From NCBI GenBank assembly GCA_900540175.1, contig UQFG01000002.1:62001-126000 (forward strand): a stretch of DNA of 64,000 bases, given 5' to 3'. Below, in pieces: positions 17,523 through 27,100 of the stretch. Under the pieces are notes generated by a model. The model saw only the letters and a list, made by a program, of their open reading frames with translations, was not told where the DNA came from and did not search any database. Position 1 is the stretch's first letter. Each line of letters starts with the position of its first letter. Made by a program: the position numbers and the translations under genes. The stretch is from an uncultured Mollicutes bacterium (GTDB lineage: Bacteria > Bacillota_I > Bacilli_A > Acholeplasmatales > Anaeroplasmataceae).

Positions 17523-20428
17523 TGTTCCTTCTCCTTTTGATCCAACGCGGCAAATAAGCTGCGTAAGCGAATTTTCACCGCACCTAAATTGGTGATTTCG
17601 TCGATCTTGATTTGCGTGTAGATTTTATGATGCCGTTCTAAAATGCTTTTGCATTCATCGGTTGTAACCGCATCCAGTCCGCAACCGAAACTGACCAACT
17701 GGATCAAATTCATATCGTTTTGCGTGGTACAGTATTTGGCCGCCGCATAAAGTCTGGCATGATACGTCCACTGATTTAGTACACCGACTTTGAATTTCGG
17801 AACAAGGTGAGAAATGGATTCTTCACTGATTACCGCCACGTCAAATCCGTTGATGAGTTTATCGATTCCGTGGTTGACTTGCGGATCGACGTGGTACGGT
17901 CTTCCGGCCAAAACGATGATTTTTTGCTTGTTTTGGCGGGCGTTTTTAATGATTTCGTCGGCTTTGTTGCGGATATCGGATAAATAGTCTTCGTAGGCTT
18001 GGTAAGCCGCGTTGGCCGCTTTGGAAATATCGGCTTTGGAAAACGAATAGTCTGCTAAAATTTCTTCGATTTTGACTTTGAATATTTTCGGATCGTGAAT
18101 ACCGATAAAAGAAGAAATAAAGCGGATTTCTTCGACGGCTTTTACATTGTTTTCAATTGTCTGCGGATAATAGGCAACGACCGGACAGTTAAAGTGATTG
18201 TCTCCTTTTTTCTCGTTGACATTATAACTCATGCAGGGGTAGAAAATTGTCGTTATTTTCTCGTTGATCAGTTTGGCAATATGACCGTGAACCAATTTGG
18301 CCGGATAGCAAATGGTATCGGAGGGAATGGTGTTTTGGCCTAATGTGTAAATTTTCTCGTCGGAAAAACCGCTGTTGATGACTTCAAAACCCAAATGGGT
18401 GAAAAACGTATACCAAAACGGCCAAAGTTCGTACATATTCAATACCAACGGGATACCGATTTTTCCGTTTGGTCCTTTGATCGGCGGATAACTGCTCAAT
18501 TTGGTACGAATGTATTCGTATAAATTGGACTCGGCGTCTTTTTTCTTTTTCATGAGCGGTTTTTCACAGCGATTGCCGCTGATATAGCGGTTTTGATTGC
18601 TGCCGAAGGTATTGACGGAAAGAAGACAGTGATTGTTGCAGATTTGGCAATTGAAATTGCGGATTTCGTGTTTAAACAGCGGCAGTTGATCTTTGGTGAT
18701 GGTCGTGGATTTGGTAACATTTAAGGATTTGGCATAAAGGGCCGCTCCGTATGCCCCCATCAAACCGGAAATATTCGGACAAACCACTTCCAACTGGAGT
18801 TCTTTTTCAAAAGCTCTTAAAACGGCTTCGTTATGGAAGGTTCCGCCTTGAACGACGATATTTTTACCGAGGGAAGCCGTGTTGGCAACCCGAATAACTT
18901 TATAAAGGGCGTTTTTAACGACGGATATGGATAATCCGGCGGAAATATTTTCGATGGTTGCTCCGTCTTTTTGAGCTTGTTTGACGGAAGAATTCATAAA
19001 TACGGTACATCTAGACCCCAAATCGACCGGTTTATCGGCCATTAATCCCAATTTCGCAAAATCGGCGATTTCGTAGCCGAGCGCATTCGCGAAGGTCTGC
19101 AAAAAAGAACCGCAGCCGCTGGAACAAGCTTCATTTAAAAAGATATTGGCAATGACGCCGTTTTCGATTTTGAAACATTTGATGTCCTGTCCGCCGATAT
19201 CGATGATGAAATCTACGTCGGGTTGGAATTTAGAGGCGGCATAGTAATGGGCCATCGTTTCAACCAAACCGCTATCCAGCGAAAAAGCATTACGAATCAA
19301 TTCTTCCCCGTAACCGGTTGAAGAAGAAGCCGAAATCGTTAAATTCGGATGATCGTTGAACAATTCTTCAAACAGTTGTAAGACGATTTGAACGGGATTT
19401 CCTTTGTTGGAAAGATAACGTTCAAATCGGATGTTTTCATCTTCGTCGATTAAAACGAATTTCAACGTGGTTGAGCCGCTGTCGATACCAAGATAAAGCG
19501 GTCCGTCGTAGTGATCCAGGGAAAGGGTGGGAATATGGGCTTTGGCATGGCGTTTGCGAAATTCACTCAGTTCCTGTTCATTTTGAAAAAGCGGAGTGTT
19601 GTAGACATAAGTCGATTGGTTGGTGTACGTTTCCAATTGTCGAACGGTTTGGCGGATGGAAAAAGGCTCTTTGGCACATAAAGCCGCACCGATGGCGACA
19701 TAATAAAGCGAATGATCCGGACAAATGCCCTGGACATGTAAGGCTTCATCGAAACTTTTTTTCAATTCCGATAAAAAAGTCAAAGGACCGCCCAAATAGG
19801 CAACATTACCTTTGATTTCCCGTCCTTGAGCCAACCCGCCGATCGTTTGATTGACAACCGCTTTGAAAATGGAAGCGGCAATATCGGATTTGGAGGCGCC
19901 TTGATTTAACAGCGGTTGAATATCGGATTTGGCAAAGACACCGCATCTAGAAGCAATGGCGTACAGTTTTTGGTGTCCACTGGCCAGTCCGTTGATTTCG
20001 GTAATATCAATGTTGAGCAACGTGGCCATTTGATCGATAAAGGCTCCCGTACCGCCGGCACAGGATCCGTTCATTCTGACTTCCATTCCGTCTGTCAAAA
20101 AAAGAATCTTGGCATCTTCCCCGCCCAGTTCGATGATGCAATCCGTTCCTGGAATCAGCGTATTGGCGGCGATTCTGGTTGCGTAAACTTCTTGAACGAA
20201 AGGGATTTTCGATCCGTCGGCGATCCCCATTCCGGCCGAACCGGAAATGGCCAAACAGGCTTGATCGGTGATGATTTTTTCGTCGATCAAGTATTTCAAT
20301 TGTTGGATCATATTGTCTTTTATATGCGAGTAATGACGTTTATAGTCAGCGTATACGATTTGATTTTGTTCGTCTAAAACGATGCATTTAATGGTGGTGG
20401 ATCCGACATCCAAACCTATTTTTTTCAT
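17519..20428 (-). CDS. Acyl-CoA dehydratase activase, double BadF/BadG ATPase with DUF2229
   Basis: A 969-residue oxygen-sensitive ATPase of the BadF/BadG/BcrA/HgdC type, which in known systems pumps an electron into a 2-hydroxyacyl-CoA dehydratase. Two ASKHA domains lie in tandem: the first starts GLDVGSTTIKCIVLD with cysteines in GSCAGGTGAF and SRCGVFAKSD, the second starts GIDSGSTTLKFVLID with ACSSGCGSF and SRCTVFMNSS. A C-terminal DUF2229-like part carries a CQICNNHC cluster. ATG 20428 is chosen because AAAGGGTG precedes it; an earlier ATG does not have a site. It has a strong promoter and leads the operon. The physiological partner is not known. Confidence 0.85.
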   Translation of the reverse strand: MKKIGLDVGSTTIKCIVLDEQNQIVYADYKRHYSHIKDNMIQQLKYLIDEKIITDQACLAISGSAGMGIADGSKIPFVQEVYATRIAANTLIPGTDCIIELGGEDAKILFLTDGMEVRMNGSCAGGTGAFIDQMATLLNIDITEINGLASGHQKLYAIASRCGVFAKSDIQPLLNQGASKSDIAASIFKAVVNQTIGGLAQGREIKGNVAYLGGPLTFLSELKKSFDEALHVQGICPDHSLYYVAIGAALCAKEPFSIRQTVRQLETYTNQSTYVYNTPLFQNEQELSEFRKRHAKAHIPTLSLDHYDGPLYLGIDSGSTTLKFVLIDEDENIRFERYLSNKGNPVQIVLQLFEELFNDHPNLTISASSSTGYGEELIRNAFSLDSGLVETMAHYYAASKFQPDVDFIIDIGGQDIKCFKIENGVIANIFLNEACSSGCGSFLQTFANALGYEIADFAKLGLMADKPVDLGSRCTVFMNSSVKQAQKDGATIENISAGLSISVVKNALYKVIRVANTASLGKNIVVQGGTFHNEAVLRAFEKELQLEVVCPNISGLMGAYGAALYAKSLNVTKSTTITKDQLPLFKHEIRNFNCQICNNHCLLSVNTFGSNQNRYISGNRCEKPLMKKKKDAESNLYEYIRTKLSSYPPIKGPNGKIGIPLVLNMYELWPFWYTFFTHLGFEVINSGFSDEKIYTLGQNTIPSDTICYPAKLVHGHIAKLINEKITTIFYPCMSYNVNEKKGDNHFNCPVVAYYPQTIENNVKAVEEIRFISSFIGIHDPKIFKVKIEEILADYSFSKADISKAANAAYQAYEDYLSDIRNKADEIIKNARQNKQKIIVLAGRPYHVDPQVNHGIDKLINGFDVAVISEESISHLVPKFKVGVLNQWTYHARLYAAAKYCTTQNDMNLIQLVSFGCGLDAVTTDECKSILERHHKIYTQIKIDEITNLGAVKIRLRSLFAALDQKEKEQ

Positions 20429-20466
20429 GTAAACACCCTTTTCTTTGAATTGGAATAACATTATCA

Positions 20467-20495
20467 ATTATATTATAAATAATATAATAAGTCAA
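20467..20495 (-). promoter_or_regulatory. Promoter of the activase operon
   Basis: On the minus strand TTGACT (20495-20490) and TATAAT (20472-20467) are exactly 17 bases apart, 39 bases before the start codon. Confidence 0.75.
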
Positions 20496-20664
20496 TAAAT
20501 TGTCTTTTTCGACACTCGAATTTCAGGAATATTAAGATGATCTTTTCCCAATATAAGAAAGGGGTTCTAGAAGGTGTGAATCCGTTCTTTAAAGAATTTT
20601 TAAAAAGAAAGGCGTTCTTTTAAAGCAGAAAGTCTTTTTAAGGGTCAATCTCATTAGTTTTTTC
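20496..20664. other. Divergent intergenic region, little content
   Basis: Between the two divergent promoters lie about 170 AT-rich bases. A 28-codon reading frame at 20537-20623 has a weak AGGA upstream but no other support. I see no riboswitch-like structure or clear operator. Confidence 0.4.
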
Positions 20665-20693
20665 TTGTATCGCAAGCGAATTTACGATATAAT
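20665..20693 (+). promoter_or_regulatory. Promoter of the GLUG lipoprotein gene
   Basis: TTGTAT (20665-20670) and TATAAT (20688-20693) are 17 bases apart, about 50 bases before the start codon. Confidence 0.7.
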
Positions 20694-20742
20694 GAAAGAG
20701 TATAAAATATGTTATGTTAGTTAAAATGAGGATTGAGAAACG

Positions 20743-22350
20743 ATGAAACCAGCAATGAAACTATTTTCGTTTTGTCTTCTTTTGTCTTTTTTCCTGATGG
20801 TTTGTTCTTGTTCGGGAAAAACATTGAATGTCAATTTAGAAGGCAGCATGAAGATTACAGTATATAAAACAAGTATGGATGTGGAAACGACGTTCGTCGA
20901 TTCCGAAGATGCTTTATGGAAAAACGGCAAGGCCAAAGCGTATATTACGTTAAGCGATGCCAACAATGTGGAAAAAGATCGTAAAAATGTGACGATCAAT
21001 ACCGCTACGTTGATCGGCAATTCGATTACTTTTTCACAGCTTGAAGCTAATACGACTTACACACTGAAATTGATTGCTTCCATGGACGGCAAACAAAAGA
21101 CGCTGCAGACACAAACCAAAACCACTGTTGCCAATGGGGAAACTGCCGATGATCCGATCGAAATTCATACGATCGAGGATTTAGAGGCGATGAACAAAGC
21201 CTCATCCGCATATTATAAATTAATGGCGGATTTAGATGGCAACAACGAACAGTTATCGTCTATTTTCGGCAGTGCCAGCAATCCGTTTAAAGGTCATTTA
21301 GATGGAAACGGTAAAACGATCCGCAATGTGCTGTTAGATGACGGATATACTTATGCCGGCATTTTCGGTTATATGGACGGCGCGACGGTGACGAATTTGA
21401 CGATTGAAAATGTAACGTATTCGGTCGATTCCAGAGGTGAAACGTATTTGGGTGTCCTTTCGGGGTGTGCCAAAAAAAGTACGATTGAAAATATAACCAT
21501 TACCGGTGTTCGGTTTACGTTCTCGGGCTATTCCAATCGGTCGGCTAAAATCGGCAGTGCGGTTGGATATGCTTCGGATTCCGTTTTGAAAAACGTTCGG
21601 GTAAGCGATCTTGTAATGCAAATCGGTAAATCGCAAAACAGTTATATCGGCGGTTTTGTTGGGCATAACGAATCTTCCGAAATTTCGGATTGTTCGGTTG
21701 AAGGATCTATGAAAGCCGACATTCTTTATACCAACAATACCGGTTCGGGCTATTACGGCGGTTTTGTTGGTTGGAACGATTCGACCAAAGGCATTCAAAA
21801 TTCATATGCACAGGTCGATATGGACGTATCCGATCAGTCGGAAGATAATTTAGACAAAGACGGCAATCCGCTTTACACGGGATATGAAAAATACATTTTG
21901 AATATCGGCGGTTTTGTCGGTGCCAATTCCAACATCGACATGAAATTGATCGGTTGTGCGGCCATCGGAAAAATAAACGTTACCGTCGGTTATGCATACA
22001 CGGTTTATATCGGCGGTTTTGCGGGGAATATCAAAGGACATTCTTATTTGAAAAACTGTGTGTATGTTCCGTCTGAAACGGGTCTTCAGATTCAACTGAT
22101 GGAACAAAAGCCGGTATCCGACGAAAAGGAAGAAACGGTTTTACCGCAGAAAGCTTCTATTTCTCTTGGTATCGGAAATATCTCGGATAAAGCGGTTTTG
22201 GATCATGTTTTCGCTTATTTCGATCGGTTCGGTTATCAGCCGCAGAGCAATGCGGATTTGAATCAGATAACCGTTCAATCGACTGTGATCGATCAGGATT
22301 TGACAAACTTTTCCGAAATAATCCAGACCGTCATTAAAACGATAGAATAA
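20743..22350 (+). CDS. Surface lipoprotein with GLUG repeats
   Basis: A 535-residue secreted lipoprotein. The signal peptide ends at a lipobox with Cys22 or Cys24 (LMVCSC). Residues 30-130 look like an Ig/FN3-type beta domain with a Thr-rich linker. From about residue 150 come repeated units of the GLUG type, seen as YAGIFGYMDGATVTNLTIENV, YIGGFVGHNESSEISDCSV, YYGGFVGWN, NIGGFVGAN and YIGGFAGNIKG, expected to stack as a right-handed beta-helix. Such repeats occur in adhesins and peptidase-linked surface proteins. It is probably held on the outer leaflet; the binding partner is unknown. The gene stands alone, with its own promoter and a terminator. Confidence 0.8.
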   Translation: MKPAMKLFSFCLLLSFFLMVCSCSGKTLNVNLEGSMKITVYKTSMDVETTFVDSEDALWKNGKAKAYITLSDANNVEKDRKNVTINTATLIGNSITFSQLEANTTYTLKLIASMDGKQKTLQTQTKTTVANGETADDPIEIHTIEDLEAMNKASSAYYKLMADLDGNNEQLSSIFGSASNPFKGHLDGNGKTIRNVLLDDGYTYAGIFGYMDGATVTNLTIENVTYSVDSRGETYLGVLSGCAKKSTIENITITGVRFTFSGYSNRSAKIGSAVGYASDSVLKNVRVSDLVMQIGKSQNSYIGGFVGHNESSEISDCSVEGSMKADILYTNNTGSGYYGGFVGWNDSTKGIQNSYAQVDMDVSDQSEDNLDKDGNPLYTGYEKYILNIGGFVGANSNIDMKLIGCAAIGKINVTVGYAYTVYIGGFAGNIKGHSYLKNCVYVPSETGLQIQLMEQKPVSDEKEETVLPQKASISLGIGNISDKAVLDHVFAYFDRFGYQPQSNADLNQITVQSTVIDQDLTNFSEIIQTVIKTIE

Positions 22351-22351
22351 T

Positions 22352-22371
22352 GGAGCAACGGCTCCTTTTTC
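22352..22371 (+). terminator. Short Rho-independent terminator after the lipoprotein gene
   Basis: GGAGC (22352-22356) pairs with GCTCC (22361-22365) around a four-base loop, followed by TTTTTC. The stem is short, so some read-through into cysS is likely; no separate cysS promoter was seen. Confidence 0.6.
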
Positions 22372-22390
22372 TTGTATAGGAGAGGATAAA

Positions 22391-23719
22391 ATGGGACTGA
22401 GAATTTATAATTCTTTATCAAATCAAATAGAAGATTTCGAACCGATTGAACAAGGAAAAGTTCGAATGTATGTTTGCGGTCCGACGGTTTACAACTACAT
22501 CCATATCGGCAATGCCAGACCGGTTGTATTTTACGATATGCTGAAAAACTATTTGGAGTTTTGCGGTTATCAAGTCGACTATGTTTCCAATGTGACGGAT
22601 GTGGATGATAAAATCATTCAACAAGCCGAAAAAGAACACAAAAGCGAAAAAGAGATTGCCGCTTTTTATGAGGATGCGTATTTTAAAGCAGTGGAATTGA
22701 TCGGCAGCAAACGCCCAAGTCAAGTGCCGCATGCTACCGATTATATCGAGGAAATGATTCGCTTTATCAAGCAGTTGATGGAGGAAGGATATGCGTATGA
22801 AGTAGACGGCGATGTTTTTTTCCGAGTTCATAAAATCAAAGATTACGGCATTTTATCCAATCAAGTCAGCGCACAGTTGGAACAAGGTGCCAGAATTTCC
22901 GTCAACGAAAAAAAGGAAAATCCGCTTGATTTTACGCTCTGGAAAAAAACGGATACCGGAATTCGGTGGGATTCTCCGTTTGGATTGGGACGTCCGGGAT
23001 GGCATACCGAATGTGTGGTCATGAATCATCAGTTGTTTGGCGGTCCGATCGATATCCACGGTGGGGGAATGGATTTGAAGTTTCCGCACCATGAAAACGA
23101 AATCGCACAAAGCGAAGCGCTGTTCCATCATCATTTGGCCAAATACTGGATGCATGTGGGGCGGTTGGAGTTTGAGGGACAAAAAATGTCCAAATCGCTT
23201 CACAACGGCATATATGTTAACGATTTAGCGAATAATAAAATGGGTATGGTTATGCGGATGGTCTTGGTATTTGCTCCGTACCGCAATAATTTTTCCTATA
23301 CACAGGAATTATTCGACCAGTATTTAAAAACGTATGAAAAGTGGCAGCGTTCTTACAAACAGGGACTGTATGAATTGCAGTGCCATGGCATAGAGGCAAA
23401 CGAATGCTCGCAAGAGGATTTGGCCCTTTTCAAGGAATATATGGATCAGGATCTCAATGTCCAAAATGTTATGATGCTTTTGGAACGGTTGGTTAAAGAA
23501 ATCAATGTGGCGATTCGTGCATCCAATTTAACGGTTTTGGCCTTAAAATGGCAAGCTTTCAAACAGATTTTGGACGTAATGGGAATCAATCTGTTTACAG
23601 AACCGATGACCGAAGAACAATTGCAGGTCTATCGGAATTGGATGGAAGCCAGAACAAACAAAGATTTTGTCGCGGCCGACCGGGAAAGAAAAAAATTAAC
23701 GGAGTGGAATATTCTTTAG
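22391..23719 (+). CDS. cysS: Cysteinyl-tRNA synthetase
   Basis: Class I synthetase that charges tRNA-Cys. It shows the HIGH-equivalent HIGNARP near residue 35, the zinc ligands around [10 protein letters not shown], the GWHTECVVM and [11 protein letters not shown] segments and the KMSKSLHN loop. The 442-residue length is slightly below the usual 460-470, with a compact C-terminal anticodon-binding part, but no motif is missing. AGGAGAGG precedes the ATG. It is directly followed, with no gap, by mrnC, the same order as in B. subtilis. No T-box leader is present in the 40 bases upstream. Confidence 0.96.
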   Translation: MGLRIYNSLSNQIEDFEPIEQGKVRMYVCGPTVYNYIHIGNARPVVFYDMLKNYLEFCGYQVDYVSNVTDVDDKIIQQAEKEHKSEKEIAAFYEDAYFKAVELIGSKRPSQVPHATDYIEEMIRFIKQLMEEGYAYEVDGDVFFRVHKIKDYGILSNQVSAQLEQGARISVNEKKENPLDFTLWKKTDTGIRWDSPFGLGRPGWHTECVVMNHQLFGGPIDIHGGGMDLKFPHHENEIAQSEALFHHHLAKYWMHVGRLEFEGQKMSKSLHNGIYVNDLANNKMGMVMRMVLVFAPYRNNFSYTQELFDQYLKTYEKWQRSYKQGLYELQCHGIEANECSQEDLALFKEYMDQDLNVQNVMMLLERLVKEINVAIRASNLTVLALKWQAFKQILDVMGINLFTEPMTEEQLQVYRNWMEARTNKDFVAADRERKKLTEWNIL

Positions 23720-24094
23720 ATGGATGTACAACTATATAACGGGTTGAGCCTTGCCTACATCGGGGATGCGGTTTACGAACTTTTCATCCGGGAGTATTTT
23801 TTAAAACAAGGCCTTACCAAAGTCAATCGCTTGCATCAGCAGGTAACGGCTTATACCAGCGGATCTTCCCAGGCCGAAGCCATCCATTTCTTGCTGGAAA
23901 AGAGTCTTTTAACGGAAGAAGAAATCATGTATTTCAAACGAGGCAGAAATGCCCATGTTCATACGACTCGCAAAAATATAGATTTGCAAACCTATTTGGA
24001 CGCGACGGGATTTGAAGCGTTGATCGGATTTCTTTATTTAAGCGGAAATCAAACAAGAATTAAAGAATTGCTGACAATTCTTTTAGAAGTGTAG
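23720..24094 (+). CDS. mrnC: Mini-ribonuclease III
   Basis: Mini-III is the RNase III catalytic domain without the double-stranded RNA-binding domain; in B. subtilis it matures 23S rRNA ends. The 124-residue protein has the family core LAYIGDAVYELFIREYF at residues 11-27, RGRNAH near residue 73 and the C-terminal EALIGFLYLSG, which carries acidic metal-site positions. It begins one base after the cysS stop codon, and cysS-mrnC adjacency is a known Bacillota arrangement, which strengthens the call. Confidence 0.93.
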   Translation: MDVQLYNGLSLAYIGDAVYELFIREYFLKQGLTKVNRLHQQVTAYTSGSSQAEAIHFLLEKSLLTEEEIMYFKRGRNAHVHTTRKNIDLQTYLDATGFEALIGFLYLSGNQTRIKELLTILLEV

Positions 24095-24107
24095 GAGGTT
24101 TTTTAAG

Positions 24108-27100
24108 ATGGCAAATTTTGATGATAAAAGTATTTTTACTAAAAAACAAAATGAAAATGCTTCATTAAAAAACAAAGAAGAAAAAGAAGACGAGGCACTT
24201 TCTGTCTTGACGGAGGAATTGAAGGATGAAACCGTCTTAGAAGAAAAAACAGAATTGCCGGTTGAAGAAGAAAAAGTAAAGATCATCGCCGAAGAAACGG
24301 TAGAAAGCGATAAGGACCGTAAGATTCGCGAAAAACGTGAGAAAAAAGAAACGCGTCTTCAGGAAAAAGAAAGACAAAAAATGATTATGGTGCATCGGAA
24401 AGCTCTTAAGAAAAATCCCGAAAACATCAAACGTTACGACACCGATCCTCAAAGCGGTCTTCCCGATGACATCGTTGAAAAAAGAGTGTTTGATAATTTG
24501 GTCAACAGTTCGAAAAAAGGTTCGACCAAATCCATTAAAAAAATCATTTTTTCCAATATTTTCACCTTTTTCAATATCGTTACGATTACCATTGCCGTAT
24601 GGTTGATGACCGTTCAGGCTTGGACCGATCTCGTCTTTTTGGTTATCGTTACAGCCAATGTCATTATCGGTATTTATCAGGAAATCAAAGCGAAGAAAGC
24701 CATCGACCGGTTGTCGCTGATTTCCGCTCCGTCGGCCCGTGTTATCAGAGGCGGGATCGAAAAAGAAATCAATGTGGAAGAGGTTGTTTTAGATGATTTG
24801 CTGGTTCTTCATTCGGGCAATCAGATTTGTGCGGACAGTGTGGTTGTTGATGGAACCGTCGAAGTCAACGAATCGTTGTTGACCGGTGAAAGCAACGCCA
24901 TTATCAAAAATCCGGGTGATTTATTGTTTTCCGGTTCGTTTGTGGTATCCGGTAAATGTCGGGCTCGTGTTGATAAAGTCGGCAAAGAAAATTACATCGA
25001 AAAATTGGCCGATCAGGCTAAAAAATATCAAAAACCGAAATCGGATTTGTTGAAATCGCTCAATTTGATCATTATTGTAATGGCTGTTTTGATTATCCCG
25101 ATCGGAATCACCCTTTTTTGTTTGCAACATTTGATCAACGGAATTGATTACATCACAGCGGTTCGTAAAACCGCCGGCGCGATGGTGGGTATGATCCCTT
25201 CCGGATTGTGGTTGTTGACTTCCGTTGCGCTGTTTGTCGGCATCATCCGACTTTCTCAGAAAAATGTTTTGGTTCAGGAACTTTACTGTATTGAAATGTT
25301 GGCGCGGGTCAATGTTCTTTGTTTGGATAAGACCGGAACGATTACAGACGGAACGATGAGCGTGAAAAACGTCATTGATTATAACTCTTTATACGGACTG
25401 ACGACGAAAAATATCGTTTCGGCGATGCTGAATGCCTTAAACGAGTCCAATTTGACATCAAAAGCCTTGGAAGATAAATTCGGATTGAATAAAAGAATCA
25501 AGCATTTGGCAACCATCCCGTTTAGTTCGCAGCGGAAACTCAATGCCGTTACGTTTGATAAAATGGGAACGTTTGCCTTAGGGGCACCGGAATTTGTCTT
25601 GAAAAAATATTATGCGACCATTCAAAAAGATGTCGATCGTTATGCCGCTCAAGGATATCGGGTTTTGTGTTTGGCGCATTTCAACGGAATGATCGAAAAC
25701 AATCATCTTCCGGAAAGTACACCGGAAGTCATTTCGCTGATTTTAATTGAAGATAATATTCGTCCCGATGCGATTCAAACGATTGATTATTTTAAGAAAA
25801 GCGGTGTATCCGTTCGGGTTATCTCAGGAGATAATCCGATTACGGTTTCCAAAATCTCTCAGCGGGCGGGAATCGAAAATGCCGATCAGTATATTTCTTT
25901 AGACGGATTGTCGGATTCGGAAGTAGAACGCGCCGCGTTGAAATATACCGTCTTCGGTCGGGTATCGCCTTCTCAAAAAAGATTGTTGGTTACGACGTTG
26001 AAAAATGCCGGCCATACGGTTGCGATGACGGGAGATGGTGTCAACGATATTTTGGCGCTCAAAGAAGCCGACTGTTCCATTGCGATTGCTTCCGGTAGTG
26101 AAGCCGCCCGCAATGTATCGCATTTGGTTTTATTGGATTCCAACTTCGGTTCGATGCCTAAGGTTGTTGCCGAAGGAAGACGGGTAATCAATAATGTTAC
26201 CAGTGTTGCCGCGTTGTTTTTGACGAAAACGATCTTTTCGTTGTTGTTGGCTATTCAGGCGATGTTGTCCGGCGGAGCTTACCCGATTTCAACCAATCAG
26301 TTGATTATGATCGATTTCTTCGCAATCGGTTTGCCATCGTTTTTCTTGGCTTTGGAACCGAACAATAAAGAGGTTGAAGGTCGCTTCTTAAGCAATGTCA
26401 TCAAAGGAGCCTTGCCGGGTGCCTTGACGATCTTGATTATTGCCATGATGGTCTTTTTGCTGTCCGATGGATTGAATTTAGACAGCATTTCGTTATCGAC
26501 CATTATCGTTTTGGCGGCGACGCATACTTGTTTGATGGTTTTGTTCAAAGTTTGTAAACCGTTTAATACGTTAAGAAGAAGTCTTTGCATCGGATGCTAT
26601 ACGGCCGCGTTATTGATTTCTTTCTTGTTGCCGCAATTTTTGGAGTTAAGACCATTGGTTTCTTTTTCGGAATATTATTCGTCCAGTTTAAAACAAACCA
26701 TTATGAAATACTGCCCGGAAATTCAAATCAGCGACGATTATTATTATGTCTTTGACGGCAAAGTCACACAGTATCAGCGCGTGCCTTCCGAATCCAGATT
26801 GAATGTTTCCAGTACCTATGATGAATCTTCTTCGAAATTCTACTACATGGTCAATCAAACCAACCTTTATGAAGAAGTGGTTATTCCGGAATTATCGTAT
26901 TTGACCAGCAATTCAATTGTATTGGGTGGCGATCCGGTTTATATCTACAACAAAGCGACCAGCGATCAAGAATATTTGAAATATGAAGAAAATTATGTTT
27001 CTTATTTCTCGGTGGATCAAAACGGTTACTTGTATTACAAAGATAATGCAGTTTACAAAACCCTTAAAGAAACCGATGAATATTATGGATTTTACAACAA

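Noticed and set aside
20537-20623. 28-codon frame in the divergent region before the GLUG lipoprotein
   Set aside because: Weak ribosome site, no terminator after it, and no sign of conservation can be judged.
22351-22391. T-box riboswitch before cysS
   Set aside because: The space is only 40 bases and holds just a short terminator; no specifier or T-box sequence is present. The lysS upstream region also lacks one.
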